The notes under the pieces were generated by a model that was not told the origin of the DNA, made no database searches, and saw only the letters and a program-made list of their open reading frames with translations. A stretch of 64,000 bases of DNA from Clostridium punense (lineage in GTDB: Bacteria; Bacillota; Clostridia; Clostridiales; Clostridiaceae), in assembly GCF_017874425.1 (NCBI RefSeq), contig NZ_JAGGLL010000018.1, positions 1 to 64,000 on the forward strand, written 5' to 3'. Position numbers and translations under genes: made by a program. Positions 1 through 8,136 of this stretch are shown piece after piece. Each line of letters opens with the position of its first letter. The stretch's first letter is position 1.

Positions 1-97
1 CAGAGTTGAAACTTAACTTATACATGAGTCCTACACTGGTTCCCTTAAGGGTTTATGAGGATGAATAAGTTAAAAGTCCATCATGGAACCCTATAAT
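1..97. ncRNA. candidate structured RNA element, copy 1
   Basis: This intergenic block aligns without a gap to 5330-5426 (copy 2) at about 80% identity by hand count. Both copies keep a 7-bp pairing between 13-19 and 67-73 (TTAACTT type with AAGTTAA type). A second helix crosses it: 38-43 (GGTTCC) with 85-90 (GGAACC). The order A-B-A'-B' implies a pseudoknot. It carries no believable ORF. Which strand is transcribed is unresolved. I do not recognise an RNA family. The 5' limit may lie outside the window. Confidence 0.5.
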
Positions 98-457
98 AGT
101 AAAATATAAAAATGATATTTCATAATAAATAAAAGACCATAATAACACATAGGCCATTAATACTAAAGTTAAATCCTTTAGCATTAATGGCTTTATTATT
201 AGAAGATTGATATTCAGTTGTTTTAGCATGGCCGTCATTATCCAATGAAAAATAAACAATCTGCATAGCTATTATATAGAATTTATAAATATATAAGGTT
301 ATATCTATAATAAGATAATGCGATATATTTATAACAAGATAAGAAGATATAGTATTTATACAGGTTTGAGAGCTCTTTATGAAAATTTAAGGCTATTAAA
401 ATACTGTGTTTTTTATAGGAATATTAATTATTAAGACTATTGATAGTGCTTTTATAA
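98..457. other. AT-rich intergenic stretch
   Basis: This is the space downstream of the minus-strand triple-repeat gene. A hydrophobic 68-codon reading frame on the minus strand (53-259) starts at TTG, lacks a ribosome binding site and runs into the candidate RNA element, so I do not call it. I see no terminator, promoter or other gene here. Confidence 0.4.
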
Positions 458-1465
458 CTAAGTAAGTCTTGTGCCATTCCAGAGTCCTCCGTTGGAAGGA
501 CTTTCACCATAGCCCCAAGTTCCTTTAAAGGAATTGCCATCCTTTGAGAATTTCATTATAAGGGTACCTTTAGTTTCATAAGTTCCATCCTTATTTATAT
601 CTTGATACCAATTTCCAGTCATAGTATCGGTGTAAATAACAGCAACTATTCTTCCATTATTAAAATCAAATTCGCCGCTCACATTAAAACCAGTCTGTCT
701 CAAAGTCATTAGATTAAAGTTTGTGTTCCAAGTACCAGTAGTGTCGATGGTTTCTATTTGATTTGCAAATTCACTAAGAGTGCCTACTTTCTTACCAGTC
801 CAAACTCCTTCATTGGTAAAACTCTCGTTAAGACCTCGACTTCCTGTAAAAGTATTATTAGGACTAAAGGTGAGTCTAAAATTTCCATTTGTATCAAAAG
901 AACCTAACTTGAATCTACTTTCATACCAATCACCAATTAAAATATTTCCTTCTAGAACTCCTTCGAGAATACCATTATTCTTATCGTATCGACCGACAAC
1001 AGTAGAACTCTTTTGTTCAAGATAAAGCCTAGCATAATTAGTGTCCCAAGTTCCAGTTACATTCACTTTTTCCTCTAAAAGCTTTCTACCATACCAAATT
1101 CCCCCACCACTGATATCCTTACCAAAGCCCCAAGTTCCGTCAAAACTATTACCGTCATTAAAAAAATTAAACCGAAATAGTCCTGAATTATCTACTTCTG
1201 TCCAACTTCCTTCCATTATATTTCCGTTTAAAGTTCCAATTACCTTTCCATTATTAAACTCATAGGTACCTGTTACTACGTTGCCGTCTTGAGATAAAAC
1301 CATTTTGACTGGTGCACCTTTCCAGCCAGTTGTCCATGTTCCACTTACATCAATCCGTGGTAAGGGAAAATTACAAGTATTTTCAAAATTAACCCATACC
1401 TCCTGATTATCTGGTAGAGAGCAACTCTTACATGAAAATAATCTATTTTTATTGTCCGCTGACAA
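458..1465 (-). CDS. triple-repeat beta-rich protein of unknown function
   Basis: A 335-residue protein with a short Cys-containing head (CKSC near residues 13-16) followed by three tandem repeats of about 95 residues, at roughly 38-130, 133-228 and 238-335. Each repeat runs as TGTW, then a short strand ending in G.Y/F, FNNG, a G-W turn, GTWG and a closing GG.W.G. The pattern of alternating Gly, Trp and Thr suggests a beta-barrel or beta-sandwich unit repeated three times. There is no signal peptide. The start is TTG, chosen because a GGAGG (1475-1479) lies 9 nt upstream. I do not recognise the family; ligand binding is only a guess. It stands alone, transcribed away from the S8 protease gene. 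Confidence 0.75.
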   Translation of the reverse strand: MSADNKNRLFSCKSCSLPDNQEVWVNFENTCNFPLPRIDVSGTWTTGWKGAPVKMVLSQDGNVVTGTYEFNNGKVIGTLNGNIMEGSWTEVDNSGLFRFNFFNDGNSFDGTWGFGKDISGGGIWYGRKLLEEKVNVTGTWDTNYARLYLEQKSSTVVGRYDKNNGILEGVLEGNILIGDWYESRFKLGSFDTNGNFRLTFSPNNTFTGSRGLNESFTNEGVWTGKKVGTLSEFANQIETIDTTGTWNTNFNLMTLRQTGFNVSGEFDFNNGRIVAVIYTDTMTGNWYQDINKDGTYETKGTLIMKFSKDGNSFKGTWGYGESPSNGGLWNGTRLT

Positions 1466-1590
1466 AGGGTAAAACCTCCAAAACTCATTGCACTAATATG
1501 ATATGCTAGTAAATCCATTAAAGAAACTAATTTGTAGGTGATATTTTCAGAAATAATAATTTATATGTAATTTTATAAAACTATTGCTAA

Positions 1591-1639
1591 TATAATTTTT
1601 AAAAAAGTTTAAATATTAAACTAAGGGGTAATATTTAAA
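1591..1639 (+). promoter_or_regulatory. possible promoter -10 and palindromic operator before S8 protease
   Basis: TATAAT at 1591-1596 has only a weak -35. It is followed by a perfect 11-bp inverted repeat, 1608-1618 (TTTAAATATTA) and 1629-1639, with a 10-nt spacer containing AAGGGG. The position just after the likely transcription start suits a repressor operator or a leader hairpin. This is inference from spacing only. Confidence 0.35.
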
Positions 1640-1660
1640 TAAGGCAATTAAAATGTTAGT

Positions 1661-2728
1661 ATGAAAGGACAGTTGTTAGGTGTTATGAATAAAAGGCATA
1701 TTGCAATTAGTTTTATTATAGGATTTTTTGCGGTATTTTATGGGTATAAAGCTAGCGCATCTCAAGATAATCTTTATTATAAAAGTAAGATTAAAACTCC
1801 CCAGGCTGCAAAACTATTAAAAAAAACAAACATTCAAAGTTCTTATATAGTAATATTAGACTCGGGCATTGACTATAAATATGAAAAGCAAAATAAGGGA
1901 AAATATATCTATGGAACGAGGTGTGTGACAGCTTGGGGAGAATACCACAAAGATCCTTGGACTAGTTATGGGGTAGGAATTAATCACGGTTCAGAGGTTC
2001 AGTTTGTTTGTGATGAAATAATCTCTGATTTAAGAGTTAATAATGAAAAGCAGTATAGTTTAAATCAGCCAATAATGACAATACAGTATAAAATTTCTGA
2101 GCCAGATGGAACATCGAATGTGGAAAGACTAATATATGCTATTAATGATGTAATTGACCAATATGTAATAAAGGAAAAGTTAAATATAGCAGCCATAAAT
2201 TTTAGTAGTATTATATCCTTTAAAGGTGAAGGTAATGAGAAAATTGAAAAGCTTAAAAAAGAATTAGAAGAGGCAATTGAAAGAGCTTCTTCCTATGGAA
2301 TAACCTTTGTTACAGCGGCAGGAAATGATAACATGGAAATATATAATTACAGTGCTAATTTTGACAATGTCATAGCTGTAGGATCAACAGATGCCAATAA
2401 CAATAGAGCACTTTGGGGTGAAAGTGGGGGATCCTGCTTCGGAAAGCAATTAGATATAGTTGCTCCAGGAGATAAGCTTTTGGTGTTTAATAAAGATAAG
2501 AAGCCAGTAGTAGATAGCGGAACTTCCTATTCAGCTCCTATGGTTTCTGCAGCAATAGGGTTGATGAAGGGAATTAATCCTGAATTGAAGCCTAGTGATA
2601 TTGAAGAAATACTTAAAAATACTTCAGCTGACTTAGGCAAAAAAGGGAGAGACGATTATTTTGGCTATGGGCTATTGAACATAGAAAAAGTAGTTGAAAC
2701 ATTAATAAAAAGAGAAGGAAGTTTTTAA
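1661..2728 (+). CDS. secreted subtilisin-like (S8) serine protease
   Basis: A 355-residue S8-family peptidase. The N-terminus carries a signal-peptide-like segment (residues 9-34, basic then hydrophobic, ending ASA). The catalytic triad is visible: Asp67 in ILDSGID, His109 in NHGSEV, Ser289 in SGTSYSAPM; Asn222 of AAGND is the oxyanion residue. The His motif HGS-E departs from the usual HGTH. There is no long propeptide, so it is shorter than classic subtilisins. Start choice is uncertain: ATG at 1661 or at 1685, the latter giving a cleaner signal peptide; neither has a strong RBS. It is monocistronic and convergent with the malY-like gene. The role is probably extracellular or cell-surface proteolysis. 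Confidence 0.85.
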   Translation: MKGQLLGVMNKRHIAISFIIGFFAVFYGYKASASQDNLYYKSKIKTPQAAKLLKKTNIQSSYIVILDSGIDYKYEKQNKGKYIYGTRCVTAWGEYHKDPWTSYGVGINHGSEVQFVCDEIISDLRVNNEKQYSLNQPIMTIQYKISEPDGTSNVERLIYAINDVIDQYVIKEKLNIAAINFSSIISFKGEGNEKIEKLKKELEEAIERASSYGITFVTAAGNDNMEIYNYSANFDNVIAVGSTDANNNRALWGESGGSCFGKQLDIVAPGDKLLVFNKDKKPVVDSGTSYSAPMVSAAIGLMKGINPELKPSDIEEILKNTSADLGKKGRDDYFGYGLLNIEKVVETLIKREGSF

Positions 2729-2915
2729 ATAAATTACTTTTAAAGATGTTTTAGAAGGTTAAGGCTGATTTTTTAAGGGGATGTTGACAAGCATTGCAGT
2801 ACTCACCCTAGGTAAGTAGCCATGCTGCAAGAAAGTACCTATGCTTAGTGCAAATCCACTTCTAATGTTGTTAAATAAAATCAACTTGTTCATTACTTAA
2901 TACATTAGAGATAAG

Positions 2916-2944
2916 ATGCACAGGAAAAACATACTCCTGTGCAT
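2916..2944. terminator. bidirectional hairpin between convergent genes
   Basis: A perfect 10-bp stem, 2916-2925 (ATGCACAGGA) with 2935-2944, loop 9 nt, lies between the plus-strand S8 gene and the minus-strand malY-like gene. The T tail is short on both strands. The rest of 2729-3035 shows no gene. Confidence 0.55.
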
Positions 2945-3035
2945 TTACCATATCATATATAATTTAATTTAAATATGATTAAGATAATTTGGTTAACGTG
3001 TTAATAGACGGTGGAAGAGTTAAAAACTAAATCTT

Positions 3036-4211
3036 TTACTTAAGAGTGTTAACTGCAGCTTCTATTCTAGTTAAAGCTTTTTCTAAAACCTCTCTAGGAC
3101 AAGCTACATTCATTCTTTGAAAGCCTTCACCACCGTAGCCAAATTCAATTCCATTGTTTAAACCAACTCCAGCTTTATGAATCATAAAGTTCTTAAGTTC
3201 TTCAGCATTAAAGTCCAAATCCCTACAATCCAGCCATGCAAGATAGGTTCCTTCAGGGGGAATCAATTTAATCTTAGGAATACGAGTTTTAAGAAAGTGG
3301 TCTAAAAACTTCATATTGCCTTCAAGGTAAATGATCAACTGTACAAGCCAATCTTCACCATGAGTATAGGCAGCTTCAAGGGCAGTTACCCCAAAGGTAT
3401 TACACATAGATATTCCAAGGTTATTAAGCACTGCATTATACTTATTTAAAAGTTCCTCATTTGGAATTATTAAAGTAGCAGTAGCAAGACCGGCTATATT
3501 AAAGGTTTTACTAGGAGCTATACAAGTAACTGTTCTTAGTGCTAATTCCTCTGAAATTGACGCAATAGAAATGTGCTTGTAAGAAGGATAAATTAAGTCT
3601 GAATGTATTTCATCAGAAATAATAGTAACGTTATATTTTATGCATAAATCCCCTAAAAGCTTAAGTTCTTCTAGAGACCATACTCTACCTACTGGGTTAT
3701 GAGGATTACATAAAATCATAAGTTTAACTCCAGCTTTAAATTTACTTTCAAGATCTTTAAAATCCATGTAATACTTCTCATGAACTAACTTTAGCGGACT
3801 ATTTACCAATATCCTTTCATGATTTTCAATAGCAGAAAAGAAAGGAAAATAAACTGGGGATTGAACTAAAATTTTATCACCAGGATTTGAGTATGCAAGA
3901 ACACACATATTTATTCCAGGAACGATACCAGGGCTATGAGCAATCCAAGACTTTTTTATCTCCCAGCCATGTCTTTTTTTCATCCAGTTAATTATTGAAT
4001 TATAATAGGATTCAGGGTTTCCAGTGTATCCATAAATACCATGCTTTGCCCTTTCTTCAATGGCTTTTATTATAGGTTCAGCACACTTAAAATCCATGTC
4101 TGCCACCCAAAGGGGAAGGACATCTTCCTTATTAAATATAGTGTTAACATAATCCCATTTTAAAGAATTAGTACCCATTCGGTTTATAAGAGAATCGAAA
4201 TTATACTCCAT
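3036..4211 (-). CDS. MalY/PatB-type PLP C-S lyase / aminotransferase
   Basis: A 391-residue fold-type I PLP enzyme of the MalY/PatB group, usually cystathionine beta-lyases that release homocysteine or other thiols, pyruvate and ammonia. Visible signatures: NPHNPVG at about 169-175, Asp200 of SDEIHSDL contacting the pyridine nitrogen, the Schiff-base lysine Lys235 in APSKTFNIAGL, and a C-terminal Arg near QRMNVACPR for the substrate carboxylate. Length is typical. An AAGGAG precedes the ATG. It is a single gene with a leader of about 200 nt containing a hairpin. The substrate (cystathionine, cysteine or an amino acid for transamination) cannot be fixed from sequence. Confidence 0.88.
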   Translation of the reverse strand: MEYNFDSLINRMGTNSLKWDYVNTIFNKEDVLPLWVADMDFKCAEPIIKAIEERAKHGIYGYTGNPESYYNSIINWMKKRHGWEIKKSWIAHSPGIVPGINMCVLAYSNPGDKILVQSPVYFPFFSAIENHERILVNSPLKLVHEKYYMDFKDLESKFKAGVKLMILCNPHNPVGRVWSLEELKLLGDLCIKYNVTIISDEIHSDLIYPSYKHISIASISEELALRTVTCIAPSKTFNIAGLATATLIIPNEELLNKYNAVLNNLGISMCNTFGVTALEAAYTHGEDWLVQLIIYLEGNMKFLDHFLKTRIPKIKLIPPEGTYLAWLDCRDLDFNAEELKNFMIHKAGVGLNNGIEFGYGGEGFQRMNVACPREVLEKALTRIEAAVNTLK

Positions 4212-4296
4212 TGTAGACTCCTTTCTAAATATAAATTATTAAACTACTAATGTAACAATTTAGTGCATAAGTTATAAAACTCTCAAAGTTAACTCG

Positions 4297-4449
4297 TAAT
4301 TAAGAAAAACTAGATTCTTCTTAATTAGAAACTAGCTTATTGATTTATCACTAAATCTTTTAGAAATTTAAGTTAGACTCATACACAAGCTGGGCTTTAA
4401 CTTTAACTACATATATAATTATTATACCAAAATCTTACTTATGGTTCCT
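4297..4449 (-). promoter_or_regulatory. promoter and leader hairpin of malY-like gene
   Basis: On the minus strand an extended -10 (TGG followed by TATAAT) reads from 4429 to 4421, with a poor -35 around 4444-4449. The leader contains a perfect 10-bp inverted repeat, 4297-4306 with 4318-4327 (TAATTAAGAA type). No T-box or SAM riboswitch core is recognisable. The hairpin might affect translation or mRNA stability. Confidence 0.4.
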
Positions 4450-4494
4450 AATAAAAAGTAATTCAAAAAGATTGATTTACCTGGAATAAATTCC

Positions 4495-4518
4495 AAATGT
4501 TTCCTATGAAACATTTTT
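4495..4518 (+). terminator. hairpin with T tail in a 615-bp gap
   Basis: A perfect 9-bp stem, 4495-4503 with 4508-4516, loop CTAT, runs into TTTTT on the plus strand. No plus-strand gene precedes it, so it would end an unseen short transcript or be fortuitous. The remainder of 4519-4826 holds no gene that I can support; it is the upstream region of the small Cys-rich gene. Confidence 0.35.
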
Positions 4519-4826
4519 ATATTTGATTTTTACTTACAAAGTAGATACACTTTAACTTTCCAATTTTATTAATCTTAGAGTAACAAAAGTTAAGAGTAAC
4601 AAAAGTGTACAAGCTGCATAATATATTATTAGGCACCATTGCCCTTACTTAAGTAAAAGTTAAATACTTTGAGAAATATTATATAGATAGGTAGATTGAG
4701 GAGTAACTTATTCATTTACCTATACTATGGCATATCTAACTTTTGAAATGAAAATATATATTTTTATTTTTAAAGTCTATATTTCTTAAAGATACTTTTA
4801 CTTAAAATTTAATAGGAGTGATTTAG

Positions 4827-5054
4827 ATGACAGATACAGAAAATTTAAGAGCTATTTTAAACTCTCCAGAAGGAAGAGAATTAGTAAGAAGATTAAACAA
4901 TAATGGAAACTACAACGCAGCAGCTCTAAATAATTACAATTATAGTTGTGGGTATCCAGGTGGGAATTGTCATTGCAATACAGGAAATGACGACTTTGGA
5001 TTATTACTTTTAGGTCTATTATTATTCTGTGGTTGCGGTTGGTGCTGTTGGTAA
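4827..5054 (+). CDS. small Cys/Gly-rich protein with hydrophobic tail
   Basis: A 75-residue protein with three parts. The N-terminus is a helix-like segment with Ser-Pro (residues 6-23). The middle is Asn/Tyr-rich and holds a Cys pair in a Gly/Asn context (about 41-51). The C-terminal tail is strongly hydrophobic, LLLLGLLLF then CGCGWCCW (about 60-75). Five Cys lie in the last third together with two Trp. AGGAG spaced 8 nt before ATG supports translation, and a good terminator follows, so it is an independent transcript. The tail resembles small tail-anchored proteins of spore-formers in outline only; a spore-coat, metal-binding or peptide role is speculative. I do not recognise the family. 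Confidence 0.7.
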   Translation: MTDTENLRAILNSPEGRELVRRLNNNGNYNAAALNNYNYSCGYPGGNCHCNTGNDDFGLLLLGLLLFCGCGWCCW

Positions 5055-5162
5055 TAATAACTTCATTTCAAGACCTTTAAATGGTTTTGGAGGTTGACGC
5101 AATAGAATATTCTCCTTTATTCTTATAAATAATAAGTTGCATGAAAAGTAATACTTTATTTT

Positions 5163-5196
5163 GGCCAGGGAGTGGACAACCATCCCTGGTCTTTGT
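5163..5196 (+). terminator. terminator of small Cys-rich gene
   Basis: Stem 5163-5171 (GGCCAGGGA) with 5183-5191 (TCCCTGGTC), 9 bp including one G-U pair, loop 11 nt, followed by a T-rich tail. Confidence 0.75.
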
Positions 5197-5329
5197 TATA
5201 ATTTTAGAACCTTTTACAATGAAGAGAGTATTTATAATTGTAGAAGGCTAATAGATTAATAAGTATATTAATTAGCAACTGATTATAAGATAAGATGCTA
5301 TAAGTTCTCAAAAGATTTTTATAGAAAAC

Positions 5330-5426
5330 CAGAATTAAAGCTTAACTTATACATGAGTACTAGATAGGGTCCTTTAAGTGACTATGGAGATGAAGAAGTT
5401 AAAATTCCATCATAGAACCCTATAGA
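5330..5426. ncRNA. candidate structured RNA element, copy 2
   Basis: The gapless partner of 1-97. The first helix is retained (5342-5348 with 5396-5402). The crossing helix is retained in a slightly shifted register: 5364-5370 (ATAGGGT) with 5417-5423 (ACCCTAT), 7 bp, although several bases differ from copy 1. It lies between the Cys-rich gene's terminator and the ComEC-like gene, in the same orientation as copy 1. No clear own promoter or terminator is visible on either strand. The rest of 5197-5579 shows no gene. Confidence 0.5.
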
Positions 5427-5579
5427 GATTGGATTTTATTATATAGAAAAATTAAGTGTAAGAGGAATTTACTTGTTTAGTAGGATCAACTTTGTAACAT
5501 AAACCATACTGGGTTACAAAAATTTCCTAAAGGATAAGGAGTAAAAATGTAGAATTTATAATGGTAGGGAGGCGGTTAT

Positions 5580-6824
5580 ATGAGAATAATAAACAAAAGA
5601 TTAAGAAGTGTAGGGGTAATTGCTACCTTACTTACAGCCTTAATTAGCTTTACTGGATGTGCCAGTGGGAATACAGCTGTTGATAAAAACACTACGCAGC
5701 AGGTTCAGGGGGAAAGTAAAGGTGATGGTTCAACAAGTCCAGCATCAGTTAATGAAAATTCAGGAGTAAAAGGTGAGTTAAAGGTTCATTTTCTAGACGT
5801 TGGGCAAGCGGACTCAATTTTAATTCAGCAAGGTGAACAATCTATGCTAGTGGATGCAGGAAATAATGATGATGGAAACCTAGTTAAGGATTATTTACAA
5901 AAGCAAGGAATTAAAAACCTAGAGTTTTTAGTGGGAACCCATCCTCATGAGGATCATATAGGTGGCCTTGATTATGTTATTAACGCTTTTAAAGTTGGAA
6001 AGCTATATATGCCAAAAGCATCTTCAAATACTAAGACTTTTACAGATGTTGTTAATGCAGCAAAAAACAAGGGCTTAAGTTTTACAGCACCTAATCCAGG
6101 AGAAAGCTTTAAATTAGGGGAAGCAACTGTGACAATTTTATCCCCAAATGGCTCTGGGTATGAGGATTTAAATAATTATTCTATAGTAGTTAAAGTAGCC
6201 TTTGGAAATACTTCTTTTCTTTTAACAGGAGATGCAGAAGATGTGTCAGAAAAGGAAATAATGGCTAAAGGGTTTGATGTGTCCTCTACAGTTTTAAAGG
6301 TTGGGCATCATGGAAGCAATAGCTCTACTACGTTAGAATTTTTAAGCAAAGTTAATCCTAAATATGCAGTGATTTCTGTAGGAAAAGATAATACTTATGG
6401 ACATCCAAAGCAAAATATTTTGGACAGACTAAAAGGAAAAGGTATACCAGTATATAGAACAGATGAAAGTGGTACTATTATTGCAACTAGTAATGGAACT
6501 TCAGTAACTTTTAGTGCTAAGCCAGGAACTTATAATGGTTTTGGAAATTCTACGGGTTCAAGTGATAAAAGCTCCTATGAAGAAAAAGAAGATAGTGCTG
6601 TGGCTAGCACTGCTGCACCAGCACCAAGTGTAAAGGAGGAGAGTAGTGTAACTACTCCAGCTTCAGAGTCTTCAAGTTCTAATAGAATAGTATATTGGAC
6701 ACCAAATGGTAAATCCTATCACTATGATAAGAACTGCTCAACTTTATCAAGAAGCAAAACAATTAACGAAGGGGCGCTCTCATCAACTCCAAAATCGGAC
6801 CCTTGTGATAAATGTGTGAAATAA
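5580..6824 (+). CDS. ComEC/Rec2-like MBL-fold lipoprotein
   Basis: A 414-residue exported protein. A lipoprotein signal ends in FTGC with the lipidated Cys27. A metallo-beta-lactamase domain of the ComEC C-terminal type follows (about 66-315): FLDVGQAD, metal motif HPHEDH at 121-126, LTGDAED near 216-221, and GHHGS at 242-246. A Ser/Pro/Ala-rich linker leads to a last ~43-residue module with H...C..L and PCDKC (372-414), a probable small metal-binding domain also seen on other Gram-positive surface proteins. It is probably a membrane-anchored phosphodiesterase or nuclease, not the DNA channel itself, because the multi-spanning part of ComEC is absent. A DUF3006 gene follows directly. Confidence 0.85.
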   Translation: MRIINKRLRSVGVIATLLTALISFTGCASGNTAVDKNTTQQVQGESKGDGSTSPASVNENSGVKGELKVHFLDVGQADSILIQQGEQSMLVDAGNNDDGNLVKDYLQKQGIKNLEFLVGTHPHEDHIGGLDYVINAFKVGKLYMPKASSNTKTFTDVVNAAKNKGLSFTAPNPGESFKLGEATVTILSPNGSGYEDLNNYSIVVKVAFGNTSFLLTGDAEDVSEKEIMAKGFDVSSTVLKVGHHGSNSSTTLEFLSKVNPKYAVISVGKDNTYGHPKQNILDRLKGKGIPVYRTDESGTIIATSNGTSVTFSAKPGTYNGFGNSTGSSDKSSYEEKEDSAVASTAAPAPSVKEESSVTTPASESSSSNRIVYWTPNGKSYHYDKNCSTLSRSKTINEGALSSTPKSDPCDKCVK

Positions 6825-6908
6825 TAAAGTATCAAGTTAATAAAGTTTTCAAGACTTTGAGGTTTATATATAAATTTAGATGAATTTTGAAGGTATGGGG
6901 AGGATATT

Positions 6909-7121
6909 ATGAAGTTTATAATAGACAGATTTGAAGGTAGCTTTGCTGTTTGTGAAGATGAAGAAGGAAGCATGCACAATATTGAGAAAAACCTTATTAT
7001 TGGAAATCCAAAAGAAGGGGATATTATTGAAAAACAGGGAGACATTTATAACATAAATCCTGAAGAAACGGAAAAAAGAAAAAAAGAAGTTGAGGAATTA
7101 ATGAAGGACATGTGGAGTTAA
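6909..7121 (+). CDS. DUF3006 family protein
   Basis: A 70-residue acidic protein starting MKFIIDRFEG, with E/D-rich strands and a charged C-terminal helix. This matches the DUF3006 pattern (short beta-rich domain, D-R-F-E-G opening). These proteins are commonly encoded next to ComEC-like MBL hydrolases, as here (84-nt gap after the lipoprotein gene). GGGGAGG precedes the ATG. It has no signal peptide, so it would be cytosolic even though its neighbour is exported; the link is positional. A terminator follows. Confidence 0.8.
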   Translation: MKFIIDRFEGSFAVCEDEEGSMHNIEKNLIIGNPKEGDIIEKQGDIYNINPEETEKRKKEVEELMKDMWS

Positions 7122-7183
7122 TTTTTAAAAGTTATCAAATTTAATATAGCATAATAAAATACAAAATAATAATCATATAAAAG

Positions 7184-7216
7184 GCCCTATAAGTGGATTT
7201 AAACTTATAGGGCTTT
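7184..7216 (+). terminator. terminator after DUF3006 gene
   Basis: A perfect 10-bp stem, 7184-7193 (GCCCTATAAG) with 7204-7213, loop 10 nt, then TTT. It lies between convergent units and may also serve the minus-strand ABC operon. Confidence 0.75.
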
Positions 7217-7320
7217 GAGTTTCAAATTAAAGTAGAAGTAAACTTCATAGAGCTAACAGCTTTGGATGAATCCTAGACTACTATTTATAAAGCTGACAGC
7301 TTGAACTTTTCAAAGCTACA

Positions 7321-8136
7321 TTAAATTATAAAGTCTTTTTTTCTATAAATAAAATAAGTTGCAGTAGTAGTTACTGTTATAATAACTATAGATATTATTA
7401 TATTTGAAGTTTCAATACCAGTTTTAAGTAGCTCTGATGGTACTGCAAAATGAAAAGGAGAAAAGTATTTCAAAAATTCAAGACTATCTATCATACCAGA
7501 GAAGGTTCCAAGTAAATAAGTGGTAAAGAATATTCCTGTAGATATAGGCATTGCAAGTCTTAGGTTTTTTATTACAACTGAAATTAAAAAGCCTATGGAC
7601 ATAAATACTAAACCTACTAAAAAAAAGCCACCAAAGAGAAGTTTCATATCCATTACTAAATCTATTACTTTTAAGTCTGCTGGTTTAACAATTAGTGAAA
7701 TTCCTATAGAAGCTAAAGCCATAAACATTACAAATAAATAGAAAATAACCACAGAAGATAGGATTTTCATAGTAACAATTTTAGTTCTGCTCACAGGTTG
7801 AGCATAAAGAAATTCAATTGTACCTTCACTTTCTTCTTTAATTAAAGACTTAGCACCTAAAATTCCACCATAAATAGAGCCAGCAATTACTATATATTGA
7901 AATACATAAGCAAAGTACTCATTAAGTTTTGAAAAATCAGGCATATTTTCTAAGTTAAAAGCTTCAAGAAGAGCTTTAGGCATGGCATCCATTTTAGTGT
8001 TAACAAGTTCTTGCATTCCACTATCTTTCATGGAAGGAAACATGGACATAAACAAGATAATTAGTAAAATACAAACAATGCTCCATATAGCTAAAGGCTT
8101 TAATCCTCTTTTTAGTTCCATTTTAAACATATTCAT
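7321..8136 (-). CDS. ABC-2 type transporter permease
   Basis: A 271-residue integral membrane protein with about six transmembrane segments: one near residue 15-32, a pair around 75-120, others around 130-155, 175-195 and 245-265. After a large extracytoplasmic loop comes the cytoplasmic motif KSLIKEESEGTIEFLYAQPVSR, shortened here to its recognisable core EGTIEFLYAQPVSR, typical of ABC-2 permeases of the NatB/YhaP type. Its ATG immediately follows the ATPase stop codon, and its RBS (GGAGGGG) lies inside the ATPase 3' end, so the two are translationally coupled. The substrate is unknown; export or ion efflux is likely from the class. Confidence 0.88.
   Translation of the reverse strand: MNMFKMELKRGLKPLAIWSIVCILLIILFMSMFPSMKDSGMQELVNTKMDAMPKALLEAFNLENMPDFSKLNEYFAYVFQYIVIAGSIYGGILGAKSLIKEESEGTIEFLYAQPVSRTKIVTMKILSSVVIFYLFVMFMALASIGISLIVKPADLKVIDLVMDMKLLFGGFFLVGLVFMSIGFLISVVIKNLRLAMPISTGIFFTTYLLGTFSGMIDSLEFLKYFSPFHFAVPSELLKTGIETSNIIISIVIITVTTTATYFIYRKKDFII

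Noticed and set aside
53-259. 68-codon hydrophobic frame on the minus strand
   Set aside because: It starts at TTG without an RBS and its 3' third lies inside the duplicated element; the corresponding frame is not kept in copy 2.
3036-4449. T-box or SAM riboswitch in the MalY-like leader
   Set aside because: The leader has a simple inverted repeat but none of the conserved T-box (AGGGTGG) or SAM-I core sequences.
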